From NCBI RefSeq assembly GCF_021502675.1, contig NZ_JAKFHA010000004.1, positions 116,555 through 180,554 of the forward strand: a DNA stretch of 64,000 nt, in the 5' to 3' direction. A program made the position numbers and the translations under genes. Source of the stretch: Yinghuangia soli (lineage in GTDB: Bacteria > Actinomycetota > Actinomycetes > Streptomycetales > Streptomycetaceae). Below are positions 42,036 through 52,800 of this stretch, piece by piece (the first letter of the stretch is position 1; each line of letters starts with the position of its first letter). Below the pieces are notes generated by a model. That model was not told the origin of the DNA. It did not search any database and saw only the letters and a list, made by a program, of their open reading frames with translations.

Positions 42036-43630
42036 CATTGCGCATCCCGCGCCTTGTCGTCGCTGCACCCGCGTCCGGCCAGGGCAAGACCACCGTGGCG
42101 ACCGGCCTCATGGCCGCCCTCGCCGCACGCGGCCTGGCGGTGTCGCCGCACAAGGTCGGCCCCGATTACATCGACCCCGGCTACCACGCCCTGGCGTGCG
42201 GCCGCCCGGGGCGCAACCTCGACCCGTTCCTGGTCGGCGAGGAGCGCATCGCGCCGCTGTTCGCCCACGGGGCGCGCGGCGCCGACGTCGCCGTCGTCGA
42301 GGGCGTCATGGGCCTGTTCGACGGGGCCGCCGGGCGCGGCGGGTTCGCCTCGACCGCGCACGTCGCCCGGCTCCTCGGCGCACCGGTGGTCCTGGTCGTG
42401 GACGCCCGGTCGCAAGGCCGCTCGGTGGCCGCCCTGGTGCACGGATTCGCGACCTTCCAGCCCGGGCTGCGCCCGGCCGGGATCATCCTCAACCGGGTCG
42501 GCACGGAGCGCCACGAGGCGATCCTCCGCGAAGCGCTGGAACCGCTCGGCATCCCGGTGCTCGGCGTGATCGGCCGGCACGACGCGATCGCCAAGCCGTC
42601 CCGGCACCTCGGCCTGGTACCGGTCGCCGAACGCCATGCCGACGCGGTGGCCACCGTCGACGCGCTCGGCGAACTCGTCGGCCGGGCCGTGGACCTGGAC
42701 GCCGTACTGGCGATCGCGCGCGGCGCGGGACCGCTGGACGCGGTGCCCTGGGATCCCGCCGACGAAATCCGCATGGCCCGGGGCAACGCGGCCGCCGGGC
42801 CGCCGGCCGGGCAGGTCGGGGCTTCTGCCGCGGCACTGTCCGGCGCGCCGCGGAATGCGCAGAGCCGCGAGGCCGGAGGCGCTGCCGCCGCGTCGTCCGG
42901 CGCGTCGCCGGGCGGAGACCGCCGCGCGGCCGACGGTGCCCGCCCCCGGATCGCGCTGGCCGGCGGCGCTGCCTTCACGTTCGGGTATGCCGAGACCACC
43001 GAACTCCTCGCTGCCGCGGGGGCCGAGGTCGTGACCGTGGATCCGCTGCGCGACGAAGATCTCCCCGAGGGGACATCCGGGCTGGTGCTCGGCGGCGGCT
43101 TCCCCGAGGTCTATGCGGCCGAGTTGTCCGCCAACAGCGCCTTGCGCGCCGCAGTCGCGGACTTCGCGGCGCGCGGGGGAGCGGTCGCGGCCGAATGCGC
43201 CGGGCTGCTGTACCTGGCGCGTTCGCTCGACGGCAGCCCGATGTGCGGGGTCCTCGACGCCGAGGCGCGCATGACCGAGCGGCTGACGCTCGGCTACCGC
43301 GAGGCGACCGCGGCCGCCGATTCGGTGCTCTCCACCACGGGAACGCCGGTGCGCGGGCACGAGTTCCACCGCACCGCGGTGACGCCCAGGGCCGGCCGGA
43401 CCGCCGCCTGGAACTGGCCGGGGGCGGCACCCGGCGAGGCGCGCAGCGAGCCACCCGGGGCGGAGACTTGCGACAGTTTCGGCCGCACGGTCCCGGCACC
43501 CGATCCCGGCGCCGCACGGCACACCGAAGGGTTCATCGCGGGGCGCGTGCACGCCTCGTACCTGCACACGCACTGGGCCGGAAACCCGGGCGCGGCAAGG
43601 CGGTTCGCGGCACACTGCGGCCTGCGGTGA
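42029..43630 (+). CDS. cobB: Cobyrinate/hydrogenobyrinate a,c-diamide synthase
   Basis: This 533-residue enzyme amidates the a and c side chains using ATP and glutamine. The N-terminal dethiobiotin-synthetase-like half has ASGQGKTTVATG and HKVGPDYIDPGYH. The C-terminal glutaminase half has the nucleophile Cys in AAECAGLLYL. An Ala/Gly/Ser-rich linker of about 50 residues (from AAAGPPAG to DGARP) separates them, longer than usual. ATG 42029 overlaps cobO by seven bases; GTG 42032 is equally possible. Confidence 0.93.
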   Translation: MVTLRIPRLVVAAPASGQGKTTVATGLMAALAARGLAVSPHKVGPDYIDPGYHALACGRPGRNLDPFLVGEERIAPLFAHGARGADVAVVEGVMGLFDGAAGRGGFASTAHVARLLGAPVVLVVDARSQGRSVAALVHGFATFQPGLRPAGIILNRVGTERHEAILREALEPLGIPVLGVIGRHDAIAKPSRHLGLVPVAERHADAVATVDALGELVGRAVDLDAVLAIARGAGPLDAVPWDPADEIRMARGNAAAGPPAGQVGASAAALSGAPRNAQSREAGGAAAASSGASPGGDRRAADGARPRIALAGGAAFTFGYAETTELLAAAGAEVVTVDPLRDEDLPEGTSGLVLGGGFPEVYAAELSANSALRAAVADFAARGGAVAAECAGLLYLARSLDGSPMCGVLDAEARMTERLTLGYREATAAADSVLSTTGTPVRGHEFHRTAVTPRAGRTAAWNWPGAAPGEARSEPPGAETCDSFGRTVPAPDPGAARHTEGFIAGRVHASYLHTHWAGNPGAARRFAAHCGLR

Positions 43631-43842
43631 CCGGTCCGCCCGGTGCGCCGGCGCGTCCCGAGATGCGCGGTGGACCCGTCGGGCGGCATGATCGGGCCGC
43701 GCAGTCGACGACGTGTCGGGAACCTCATGCGGTCCCGCACACGTCGTGGCGGGTGAGATCGTGCGGCTGCGCGCCGCGGATGCCGGATCCCGGTGCCGCG
43801 GCGGCACCGCGGAACAGGCGACAGGACGGACGGGCAGGGCGT

Positions 43843-45057
43843 ATGGCGGACCGGGTGACGGTCATCGGGTGGGACGGCGCACCGCTGTCCGCCGCGGCGC
43901 GGACCGCGTTGGGGTCGGCGACCCTGGTGGCGGGCGGTGCCCGGCACCTTGATGCGGTGCCGCTGCCGGACGGCGCCGAGCGCGTGGTCATGGGCAACGT
44001 GCACGTGGCGGCGCGCCGCATCAGCGAGCACCGGGGGAGCGCCGTCGTGGTGGCCTCCGGCGACCCCGGCTTCTTCGGGATCGTCCGCATACTGCGGCGG
44101 CCGGAATACGGCCTCGAACTCGAGATCGTGCCCGCCGTCTCGTCGGTCGCGCACGCGTTCGCCCGCGCCGCCATGCCCTGGGACGACGCGAAGGTGGTCA
44201 GCGCGCACGGCCGCGAACTGCGCCGCGCGGTCAACGTGTGCCGGGCGTACGGCAAGGTCGCGGTCCTGACCGGGCCCGGCTCGGGACCCGCCGAACTCGG
44301 CCTGATGCTGCGCGACGTGCCGCGCACGTTCGTGGTCTGCGAGAACCTCGGCACCGACCAGGAAGAGGTCACCATGCTGGCCGCCGACATGGCGGCCGAC
44401 CGCACCTGGTCCGACCCGAACGTGGTGATCGTGGTCGGCCCGAACCCGGTCACCTCGGCACCCGCCGGCTGGATCGCCGGGCAGCGCCCGACGTTCCCCG
44501 GGCCGGTGCGCGGCTGGGGACTTCCGGACGACGCGTACGACAGCGCCGGGGCGGCCGTGACGCGCGCCGACGTGCGGGCCGCGGCACTCGCCCGGCTCGG
44601 CCCGCGCCCCGGCGACCTGGTGTGGGACATCGGCGCGGGCAGCGGCGCGCTGAGCGTCGAGGCGGCCCGGCACGGCGCCGCGGTGATCGCGGTGGACCGC
44701 GACCCGGTCGGCTGCGAGCACATCCAGGCCAATGCCGCGCGCTACGGCGTCGAGGTGCAGGTGGTGGCCGGTACCGCGCCCGACACGCTGTCCCGACTGC
44801 CCGACCCGGACACGGTGTTCATCGGCGGCGGCGGCCTCGAAGTGGTCGCGGCCTGCGCGGCCCGGCGGCCGGAACGCGTGGTCACCGCGCTCAAGGCCCT
44901 GGAGTCGGTGGGCGCCGTGCACCACGCGCTGACCGGTGCCGGGTACGAGGTGTCCGGCACGCTGCTCCAGTCCTCGCGCCTGGTGCCGGCCGGCGGGCAG
45001 GCGCACCGCCTGGCGCCCGACGAACCGGTGTTCGTGCTGTGGGGCGAACGCTTGTGA
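43843..45057 (+). CDS. cobL: Precorrin-6Y C5,15-methyltransferase (decarboxylating), CbiE-CbiT fusion
   Basis: This 404-residue bifunctional enzyme has an N-terminal CbiE-type tetrapyrrole methylase (VTVIGWDGAPLS, VVVASGDPGFFGIVR, PAVSSVAHAFAR) and a C-terminal CbiT domain with SAM motif VWDIGAGSGALSVEAAR. It methylates C5 and C15 and removes the acetate carboxyl at C12. ATG 43843 is chosen; GTG 43855 is possible. It lies 212 bases after cobB, and that gap shows no clear element. Confidence 0.93.
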   Translation: MADRVTVIGWDGAPLSAAARTALGSATLVAGGARHLDAVPLPDGAERVVMGNVHVAARRISEHRGSAVVVASGDPGFFGIVRILRRPEYGLELEIVPAVSSVAHAFARAAMPWDDAKVVSAHGRELRRAVNVCRAYGKVAVLTGPGSGPAELGLMLRDVPRTFVVCENLGTDQEEVTMLAADMAADRTWSDPNVVIVVGPNPVTSAPAGWIAGQRPTFPGPVRGWGLPDDAYDSAGAAVTRADVRAAALARLGPRPGDLVWDIGAGSGALSVEAARHGAAVIAVDRDPVGCEHIQANAARYGVEVQVVAGTAPDTLSRLPDPDTVFIGGGGLEVVAACAARRPERVVTALKALESVGAVHHALTGAGYEVSGTLLQSSRLVPAGGQAHRLAPDEPVFVLWGERL

Positions 45058-45494
45058 CGATGCGCCTGGCCGTCGGGGTGGGGGCGTCGCGCGGCGCACC
45101 GGCGGCCGAGGTCGAGGAGACCTTGCGCACCGCGTTGGCCGCCGCCGGGTTGCCCTGGGACGCCGTGGCGGTGGTGGCCAGCGCGGCCGCCAAGCGCGGC
45201 GAGCCGGCCGTGCGGGAACTTGCCGAACGGCTCGGCGCCGAGCTGCTGTGGCTGTCCGCCGAGCAGCTGGCCGGGCAGCCGGTCCCCAATCCGTCCGCCG
45301 CGGTGGAGGCCGCGGTCGGCACCCCGAGCGTCGCCGAGGCCGCGGCCCTCGCGGCGTTCCCGGACGGAGAGCTCGTGATTGCGAAAACGCGCAGCAACCG
45401 CCGGCCATCTATGTGCACGATTGCCGTTGCACGCCATCGGGTTGGTGGGAATAGCGACACGAACGACCGAAAGCGAGCGGTCATCGTTCGGTGA
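45054..45494 (+). CDS. cobE: Cobalamin biosynthesis protein CobE/CbiG C-terminal type
   Basis: This 146-residue protein matches the CobE/CbiG C-terminal domain family (VGVGASRGAP at the start, then SAAAKRGEPAV and GTPSVAEAAAL). Its exact role in corrin synthesis is unresolved in the literature I know. GTG 45054 overlaps the cobL stop (GTGA). The last ~35 residues after VIAKTRSNRRPSM are Arg-rich and less conserved. Confidence 0.85.
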   Translation: MTMRLAVGVGASRGAPAAEVEETLRTALAAAGLPWDAVAVVASAAAKRGEPAVRELAERLGAELLWLSAEQLAGQPVPNPSAAVEAAVGTPSVAEAAALAAFPDGELVIAKTRSNRRPSMCTIAVARHRVGGNSDTNDRKRAVIVR

Positions 45495-45516
45495 ATCGAT
45501 CAGAGGGGGCAGGGTT

Positions 45517-46764
45517 GTGATCATTCCGTCGACCCCGCCGACCCGGACCGGCATAGTCACCAGCATGATGGACGCCGACGGCACGACGGCGGACCGCACG
45601 ACGCAGGGCAGGGGCACGGACACACCGCATATGCGCACCACCGAACCCGAGGCAAGCTCGACCGACGGCACCATCGACGGCACCGCTGAAGGCACCACCG
45701 ACGGCCGCACCGACGACGGCACCGAGGGCACCGACGGCACCATCGATCTGCGCCACCACGGCGACCGCGAAGTCGGCCCCGGACTCGTCGACCTCGCCGT
45801 CAACGTCCGCGGCAGCGCCCCGCCCGCCTGGCTCGCCGCCCGCCTCGCCGACAGCCTCACGCGCCTCGCCGCCTACCCGGACGCCGCCGACGCGCGCGCC
45901 GCGGTCGCCGCCCGGCACCGGCGGCCGGTCGGCGAAGTACTGCTCACCGCGGGTGCCGCCGAGGCGTTCGTGCTGCTCGCCCGCACCCTGAAGCCGCGTC
46001 ACGCGGTGGTCGTGCACCCGCAGTTCACCGAACCGGAGGCCGCGCTGCGAGCCGCCGGGCATACTGTGCACCGGGTCCTCCTCGCGGAACGGGAGGGCTT
46101 CGGCCTGGACCCGGCACGCATCCCGGAGGAGGCCGACCTCGTGGTGATCGGCAACCCCACCAACCCGACGTCCGTCCTGCACCGCGCCGGGACGCTCGCC
46201 GCCCTGGCCCGGCCCGGGCGCGTCCTCGTGGTCGACGAGGCGTTCGCCGACACCGTCCCGGGTGAACCCGAAAGCCTTGCCGAACGACGCGACGTCGAAG
46301 GCCTCGTCGTCGTGCGCAGCCTCACCAAGACCTGGGCGCTCGCCGGACTCCGCATCGGCTACCTGCTCGCCCCCTCCGACCTGGTACGACGCTGCGCCGA
46401 GGCGCAGCCGCTGTGGTCGGTCTCGACCCCGGCCCTGGTCGCCGCGGAGGCCTGCAGCGGCCCCGACGCCGTGGCGCACGCCGAGGCTTCGGCCGTTACG
46501 CTCGCGACAGACCGGGCGTACTTGGTCGAAAGACTGCGTGCGATACCCGGGGTCCGGCTCCCCGTCGAACCCCGCTCCTCGTTCGTGCTCGCGCACGTCG
46601 AGAACGGCCTGGCGGTCCGCGAACTCCTGCGTGCGCAGGGCTTCGCGGTCCGGCGGGCCGACACCTTTCCGGGCCTCGGCCCGGACTGGCTCCGGATAGC
46701 GGTACGGGACCGTGCCACGACAGAGGCCTTCGCGGCTGCACTAGAGGGAGTGTTGACATCGTGA
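45517..46764 (+). CDS. cobC: CobC-type PLP aminotransferase/threonine-phosphate decarboxylase-like
   Basis: This 415-residue class I PLP enzyme is of the HisC/CobC kind, with VIGNPTNPTSVL, VVDEAF and the PLP lysine in SLTKTWALAGLRIGYLL. In cobalamin synthesis it supplies aminopropanol phosphate or an equivalent for side-chain attachment. GTG 45517 has the site GAGGGGGCAGGG. The first ~75 residues are an acidic Thr/Asp/Gly low-complexity tail (TDGTIDGTAEGTTDG), not part of the fold. Confidence 0.85.
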   Translation: MIIPSTPPTRTGIVTSMMDADGTTADRTTQGRGTDTPHMRTTEPEASSTDGTIDGTAEGTTDGRTDDGTEGTDGTIDLRHHGDREVGPGLVDLAVNVRGSAPPAWLAARLADSLTRLAAYPDAADARAAVAARHRRPVGEVLLTAGAAEAFVLLARTLKPRHAVVVHPQFTEPEAALRAAGHTVHRVLLAEREGFGLDPARIPEEADLVVIGNPTNPTSVLHRAGTLAALARPGRVLVVDEAFADTVPGEPESLAERRDVEGLVVVRSLTKTWALAGLRIGYLLAPSDLVRRCAEAQPLWSVSTPALVAAEACSGPDAVAHAEASAVTLATDRAYLVERLRAIPGVRLPVEPRSSFVLAHVENGLAVRELLRAQGFAVRRADTFPGLGPDWLRIAVRDRATTEAFAAALEGVLTS

Positions 46765-46802
46765 GCGAGCGACGCGGCGTGCGAAGCGAGGTGCGGGCAT
46801 GA
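46761..46802 (+). CDS. Micro-ORF (13 codons) linking cobC to bluB-cobT
   Basis: GTG 46761 overlaps the cobC stop (GTGA) and reads MSERRGVRSEVRA to a TGA at 46800-46802, which overlaps the next ATG (ATGA). It forms a continuous stop-start relay between two genes otherwise 34 bases apart. It could be coincidental; 14 sense and stop codons are easy to obtain by chance. Confidence 0.3.
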   Translation: MSERRGVRSEVRA

Positions 46803-49800
46803 GTCAGCCCGACGAGCTGCGTCCCGCTCAAGGGCCGCACGGCGGACCCGGCGAGCCGGGGCACCCCGGCACGCCCGGACCGGCGTACGCGTACCCCGGC
46901 GTCGACGACCTCGATGACCTGGACGACCTGGACGACGACGATGCGCTGCTGATGCCCGGACCGCAGGGCGGTTGGGCCGAGGCACCCGCCGAGTCCGGGC
47001 AGTACGCCGCGCAGAACGGCCCCGTGCCGGGGGTCGGCCCCGGCATGCCTCCCGGTCCCGGTCAGGCGGCCGGGCCGGGCGCGGCAGTGCATCCGCACCC
47101 GAACCCGAACCTGAACCTGCATGTGGACCCGAACGCAGGCCTCGGTGGACGGGCCTCGGCCGGGCTCGGTCCCGTGCCGCCGGTCGCGATGCACGACACC
47201 GCGCGGCTCAGCCCGATCCCCGCGGAAGGTCCTTTCCCCGGCGCCCCGGTGGCGCCGCAGGGGACCGGTGCGCCCGGATTCCCCGGGGCGGACCCGCACG
47301 CGAGCGCGCCGGCGACCCCGAACCCGAACCTGAACCCGAATGCGGTTCCGGCGGCGGACCCGGGGAGTGGTGCGCAACGCGTCGCGGGGCGGGGCTTCGG
47401 CCCGGTGGTCCCGGCCGGTGCGACTCACCCCGGTCCCCACGTGCCCGGCGCCGCCGGTGTCCCGGGGCATGCGAACCCGGCTCAGGGCGGCGTGCCGCAG
47501 GCGGCCGGCTACCCCGCCGCGGCTCCGCAGGGCGGCTTCGCCGGAGACCCCGCCACGGGGCAACAGCCGGTGCCGGCCGACGCGTTCCCGGGTGCTCCCA
47601 TGCCCGGTCCGATCGGCGGCCACGCCGGACCCGCCGGTACGCCCGAGGGCATGCAGCCGGCGGCAGCGGGCGGCGCGGCCCGCGGTCCGGTCCCCGGGTA
47701 CGAGGTCCCCGGGGAGCCGCACAACGAGCCCCTCAGCGTGCAGTTCCACGCCCAACAGCCGGGCGCGGCACAGGGCATGGCCCCGGGGGCCGCCGGTGCG
47801 CCGGGTACGCCGATCGTGCCCGTCATGCCGCAGGACGTCCCTGGTGCGGGCGGCGAGGCAATGCCTCCGCAGCCGGGGGCTCCGCTCGGCGGTGCTGCGC
47901 CGGCCGGCAACGGTCCGGCCTCCGGACCGGTCCGCTCGCTCGCCGACCGCATGTCGGCCGCGGCCGCCGCGCCGGTCCCCGCGTCGGGCCTCACCCCCGC
48001 TCAGCCGGTGCAGGCGGCACAGCCCGTCCAGCCCGTCCAGCCGGTCCAACCCGGCCAGAGTGCAGCGGTGCCCGCCGGAGCCGGCCCCGTTCCGCCAGCC
48101 GGGCTTGCGCCCGCCGGCCAGGAGCCGGGATCCGCACCGGTGTTCGCGGTCCCCGGGACGGGACCGGCCGGAGGCGTGCCGCACCCGCCGGTGCCGGACT
48201 CCGGTGCCGCTCCGGCCGCGCTGCCGCAGCAGGCTGCGGACTCGCAGCCTGTGCAGGCCGGTCAGGGCCCGCAGACCGGCCTGGACGTGCCGCCGTCGGG
48301 CGTGCGCCCCGGCACCGCGGTGCCGGGCGCGGCACCCGCGGCGGAGATCCGCATCCCGGGCCAGTCCGGCCAGATCGCCGCGGTCCCCGCGCCCGCGAGC
48401 GATGCGTCCGCGCCGGTGCAACTGCCGCAGCAGCCCTCGGGAACGGGGCACTCGCAGCAGGTCCAGGCGATGACCGGCGGGCCGCTCCCGCAGACGTCTC
48501 GCACCACCCTGCCGCCGCGGCGCCAGCGCCGCGTGGGCCGCGGCCCGGCCTCCGCGCAGTACCAGGCGGTCGCACCCGGCACCCCGGGTGCCCCGGGTGC
48601 CGGCACCACCGCACCGACGGTGCCGCAGCCCGCGACCGCGCCGGCGCAGGCCGCGCCGCCGAACGCAACTCCGGTTCCTGCCGCGCCCGACGAAGCAGCA
48701 GGGGGCGGCACGGCGCAGAACACCGCCGCCGGGCAGGCTGCGGCTGCGCCCGATGCGGCAGTTGCTGCACCGTCTCCTGCGGCTGCGCCCGCGCCGGGCC
48801 CGGCTGCACCTGGTGAATCAGCTGGTGCACCGTCGGCCGCGGGTGCGCCCGCAGCCGGTCCCGCCTCGGCTCCGAGCACGCCCGCACCCGGTGCAGCCGT
48901 CGCCGGACGGCCCGCTGCGGGTGCGCCCGCGGCCGGTCCCGCGGCTGCTCCGGGCACGGAATCCGCTGCTCCGCAGGCCGGTTCGGACGTACCGCGGATT
49001 CCGCCGCCGCCCGCCGGCCCCCTCCCCGCGGGCGACGCGGGGCAGCCCGCCGACCCTGCGGCGGCCGCCGCGCCCACGCGGCGCATGCGTACCGCCGCGT
49101 TCGCGGACCCGGACGCAGCGCCCCGACGCGGCGTGCGGACCCGCAACCTGCGGGCGCAGCCCGCGGGTGAGGAAGCACCCGGCGCCGAGAACACGGAAGC
49201 CCGGTCCGCGACGGTTCCGGTCGCCGCGGCCGAGCAGCCCGCCGCAACGGCCGTGCCCGGCCAGGCGGCTGCCGACGAAACCGGTGCGGCTGCCGCGGAC
49301 CGCACGCGCGGCACCCGGGTCCGCCCGCGGGTCCGGGCGCGCCACGTCCCGCCCGGCGCACCTCCGGTGCCGATCGGCGAGACCGCCGGTGCACAGGCGC
49401 AGGACGCTCCGGCGCACGACCCGGGCGCGCAGGCGGTCGGGGGAGGCACCGAGGGCGCGAACACGCAGGCGGGCGCGGATGCTTCGGCACCGCAGATCCC
49501 CGACGCGGGTACGGCCGGAGCCGCGGCCGTCGGCCCGGCGAACGCACAGCCCGGGAACCCGGGTTCCGCCGTTGCAGCAGGGGCGCCGAGTGCGGCGGCC
49601 ACGGCTGCCGGCGGAGCGGGGACCGCGCAGACTCAGGACGCAGAGGCGCAGGTTGCTGCGGCCGCGACCCCGGGCGCCACGGGCGCGGCAAACCAGCAGC
49701 CCGCTGCGCCGGGTGTCCCCGTGCCGGTGGCCGACGCGGCGAACGGACAACCCGGAGGACCGGGTTCCGTCGCTGTCGCGGGCTCGCCGGGTGCGGCTGC

Positions 49801-52800
49801 CGATGGTGCCGGTACCGCGCAGACCCAGGACGCAGTGGCGCAGGCTGCTGCGGCCGCCACCGCGGGCGCCGCAGGCGCGAACCCGCACGCGGATGCAGGT
49901 GCTTCCGCCTCGCAGGCCCCCGGCGTGGGCGCGGCGAACGAACAGCCCGGGGATCCGCGTTCCGCTGCCGACGCGCAGGCTCAGGACGCGCAAGCTGCTG
50001 CGGCCACCGCCCCGGTCGCTTCCGGGGCCGACCCGCACGCGAGCGCTTCGGCACCGCAGGCCCCCGGCGCGGGTACGGCCGATGCGGCGAACGGGCAGCC
50101 CGGGACTTTGGGTTCTGCCGCTGTCGCAGGCTCGCCGGGTGCGGCTGCCGGTGGTGCGGGGACCGCGCAGGCTCAGGACGCGGTGGCGCAAGCTGCTGCG
50201 ACCGGCCCCGCCGGTGTGTCGCCCACGGGAGCGGTCGCGACCACGAATGAGCAGGCTGGTGACGCGAGTTCGGCAGTCGCGGGGACTGGTGGCGTCGCTG
50301 CCACTGGTGCGCCTGCTGCCGGGCAGCCGACCGTCGAGGGCGCTGGTGCGGAGCCTGGTGCTCAGGCCCTGCCCGGTTCTCACGCGACGGTGGCCGGTGG
50401 CGGCGTTGCTGCTGCCGGTGTGCCCGCCGCAGGGCAGTCGTCCGGTGGCGGCGCGGTGCCGGGGGCTCAGACTGTGCCCGGGGGCGCTGCCGCCGTGGCC
50501 GGTGGCGGAGTTGCGGGTGCGCCCGCAGGTCAGCCGGCCGATGCCGGTGCCGTGCCCGGGGCTCAGGCCATGCCGGGATCCGCTGCCCCTGTGGTCGGTG
50601 GCGGCGCTGCTGCCGGCGTGTCCGCGGCCGCACCCGGGTCCAGTGCCGCGGCGACCGGGGATGGCACCGCCGCCTCTGATGCTGCTGCCGGTTCGCCCGC
50701 TGCCGGGCCGTCGCCCGTCGCGGGTGCCGGTGCGGCGCCCGAGGCTCAGGCTGTGGCCGGGGCCACTGCGGTGGCGGCCAGTGGCGGCGTCGCTGGTGCC
50801 GGTGTGCCCGCCGCAGGTCAGCCGTCCGGTGGCGGTGCCGTGCCTGGGGCCCAGGCCGTGCCCGGCTCCGCTGCCGCGGGGACCGACGGCGCTGCCGCCG
50901 GTGCGCCCGCAGGGCAGCCGTCCGGTGCTGGTGTCGTGCCCGAGGCTCAGGCCATGCCCGAGTCTGCTGCTGCCGGGCAGCCGCCCGTCGTGCCGGGGGC
51001 CCAGGCCGTGCCCGGGGCAACTGCGGTGGTGGCTGGTGGCGGCGTTGCTGCTGCCGGCGTGCCTGCCGCAGGGCAGCCGTCCGGTGCCGGTGCCGTGCCG
51101 GGGGCTCAGGCTGCGCCCGGCTCCGCTTCCTCGGTGGCCGGGGGCGGCGTTTCTGCGCCTGCTGCCGGGCAGCCGTCTGCCGCGGCGCCCGGCCTGCCCG
51201 ACCCTGGTCCTGTCGGTCCGCCGGCTCCCTCGCACCGGGTGGCTCGGCGCGCCCGGTCCGCGGCCGCGGCAGCCGCCGCGGCGGCGCAGCGGGGCGCGGG
51301 GGCGGGCGTGCCGGTCCAAGGCACCCCGCAGCCCGGTGCTCCGGCTGCCGGCGGTCCGAACCCGGCGGGAACGCTGCCCGGTTCCCCGGCTGCCGCAGCC
51401 CCGAACCAGGCCCAGCCCGCGGCTGCTGCTGCACACGCGGCGGCGGCCGTGCCGGGTGTGCCGGTTGCGGGCGCTCCGCAGCCCGGTGGGCCGAACACGG
51501 CCGGAGCGGCGGCTGGTTCTCCGGCTGTCCCCGCTCAGGCCGCGACCGGTGCGCCGGTCCCCGGCACCCCGCAGACCGGCGCCCCTGCCGAATCGCCCGC
51601 GGCTGCCCAGGCAGCCGCTCCGGGCGACGGCGACGCCCCGACCGGCCCGCAGCCCGCCCAGGGGGCCCCGGAGGCCCAGGCCGCCGCAGGTGCCGCGAAC
51701 CAGTCCGGAACCGCTGCCCGGCCGGGCTCGGCCGCCCAGGCGGCAGCCGCCCCGGCCGCGGCCGGCGGCCCGGCAGGGCGTAGCGTTCCCGGGACGGACC
51801 GGGGCGCCGCCCGGCGGGCCCGGCAGGCCGGGGCCGTCCCCGGCCCGGTGCCCGCCCCGGCGGCCGAGGGCGCTGCGGGGACCCCGGTGGTCCCGATTGC
51901 GGCGACACCGGCGGCCGGCACCGCGCCCGTATCCGCATCCGCTCCCGTACACCAGGGACCGATTCCCGTCCCGCCCGTGGCCCCGGCCCCGGGCGCGGAA
52001 CCGGTCCCGGCAGGTGCCGCAGCCCTGGCAGGTCCCGGCGCCGGCACCGGCACGACAGGCAAGGACGACGTGACCGAGAACCCGGCGAATCCGGCGACCC
52101 CGGCAGCCCCGGAGGACGCAACCACCCCGCAGGCTCCCGGCGGCACGCCGCAGGCCGTTCCGGACGAGGTGCCGCCCGGCACAGGGACCCGCCGCCGTGT
52201 CGTGCCGCCCGGTGCGCCTGCACCCGGCGAGTCCGTCCCCGCCGCGGCGGCCACCGCACCCGGCGCACCCGCGGCCACCGGGGCCCCCGGGGACGGCGAA
52301 CCCGCCGCCCAGGCCGCCGACGCCCCCGAAGGCGAAGCCGCCCCCGGGTACGCCGACGCCGACCGCGAGGCCGTGCACCGCGTCATGCGCGAGCGCCGCG
52401 ACGTGCGGAGCGGCTTCCGCTCCGACCCCGTCCCGGACGACGTGCTGATCCGGGTCCTGGAGGCCGCGCACCACGCGCCGAGCGTGGGCTACTCGCAGCC
52501 CTGGGACTTCGTGGTGATCCGCTCCGCGGAGACCCGGGCCGGGGTGCAGCAGCTCGCCGCCCGGCAGCGCGAGGCGTACGCCGCGTCGCTGCCCAAGGCC
52601 CGCGCCAAGCAGTTCCTGGGCATCAAGACCGAGGCGATCCTGGAGACGCCGGTCAACATCGTGGTGACCGTCGACTCCACGCGCGGCGGCCGGCACACCC
52701 TGGGCCGCCAGACCCAGCCGCAGATGGGCCCGTACTCCAGCGCGCTCGCGGTGGAGAACCTGTGGCTCGCGGCCCGCGCCGAGGGGCTCGGGGTCGGCTG

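Noticed and set aside
50300..51200. Repeats of the AGQPSGGGAVPGAQ type read as a possible CRISPR or VNTR array
   Set aside because: Repeat units vary in length and sequence and keep the reading frame. They are protein-level low complexity, with no uniform repeat-spacer structure.
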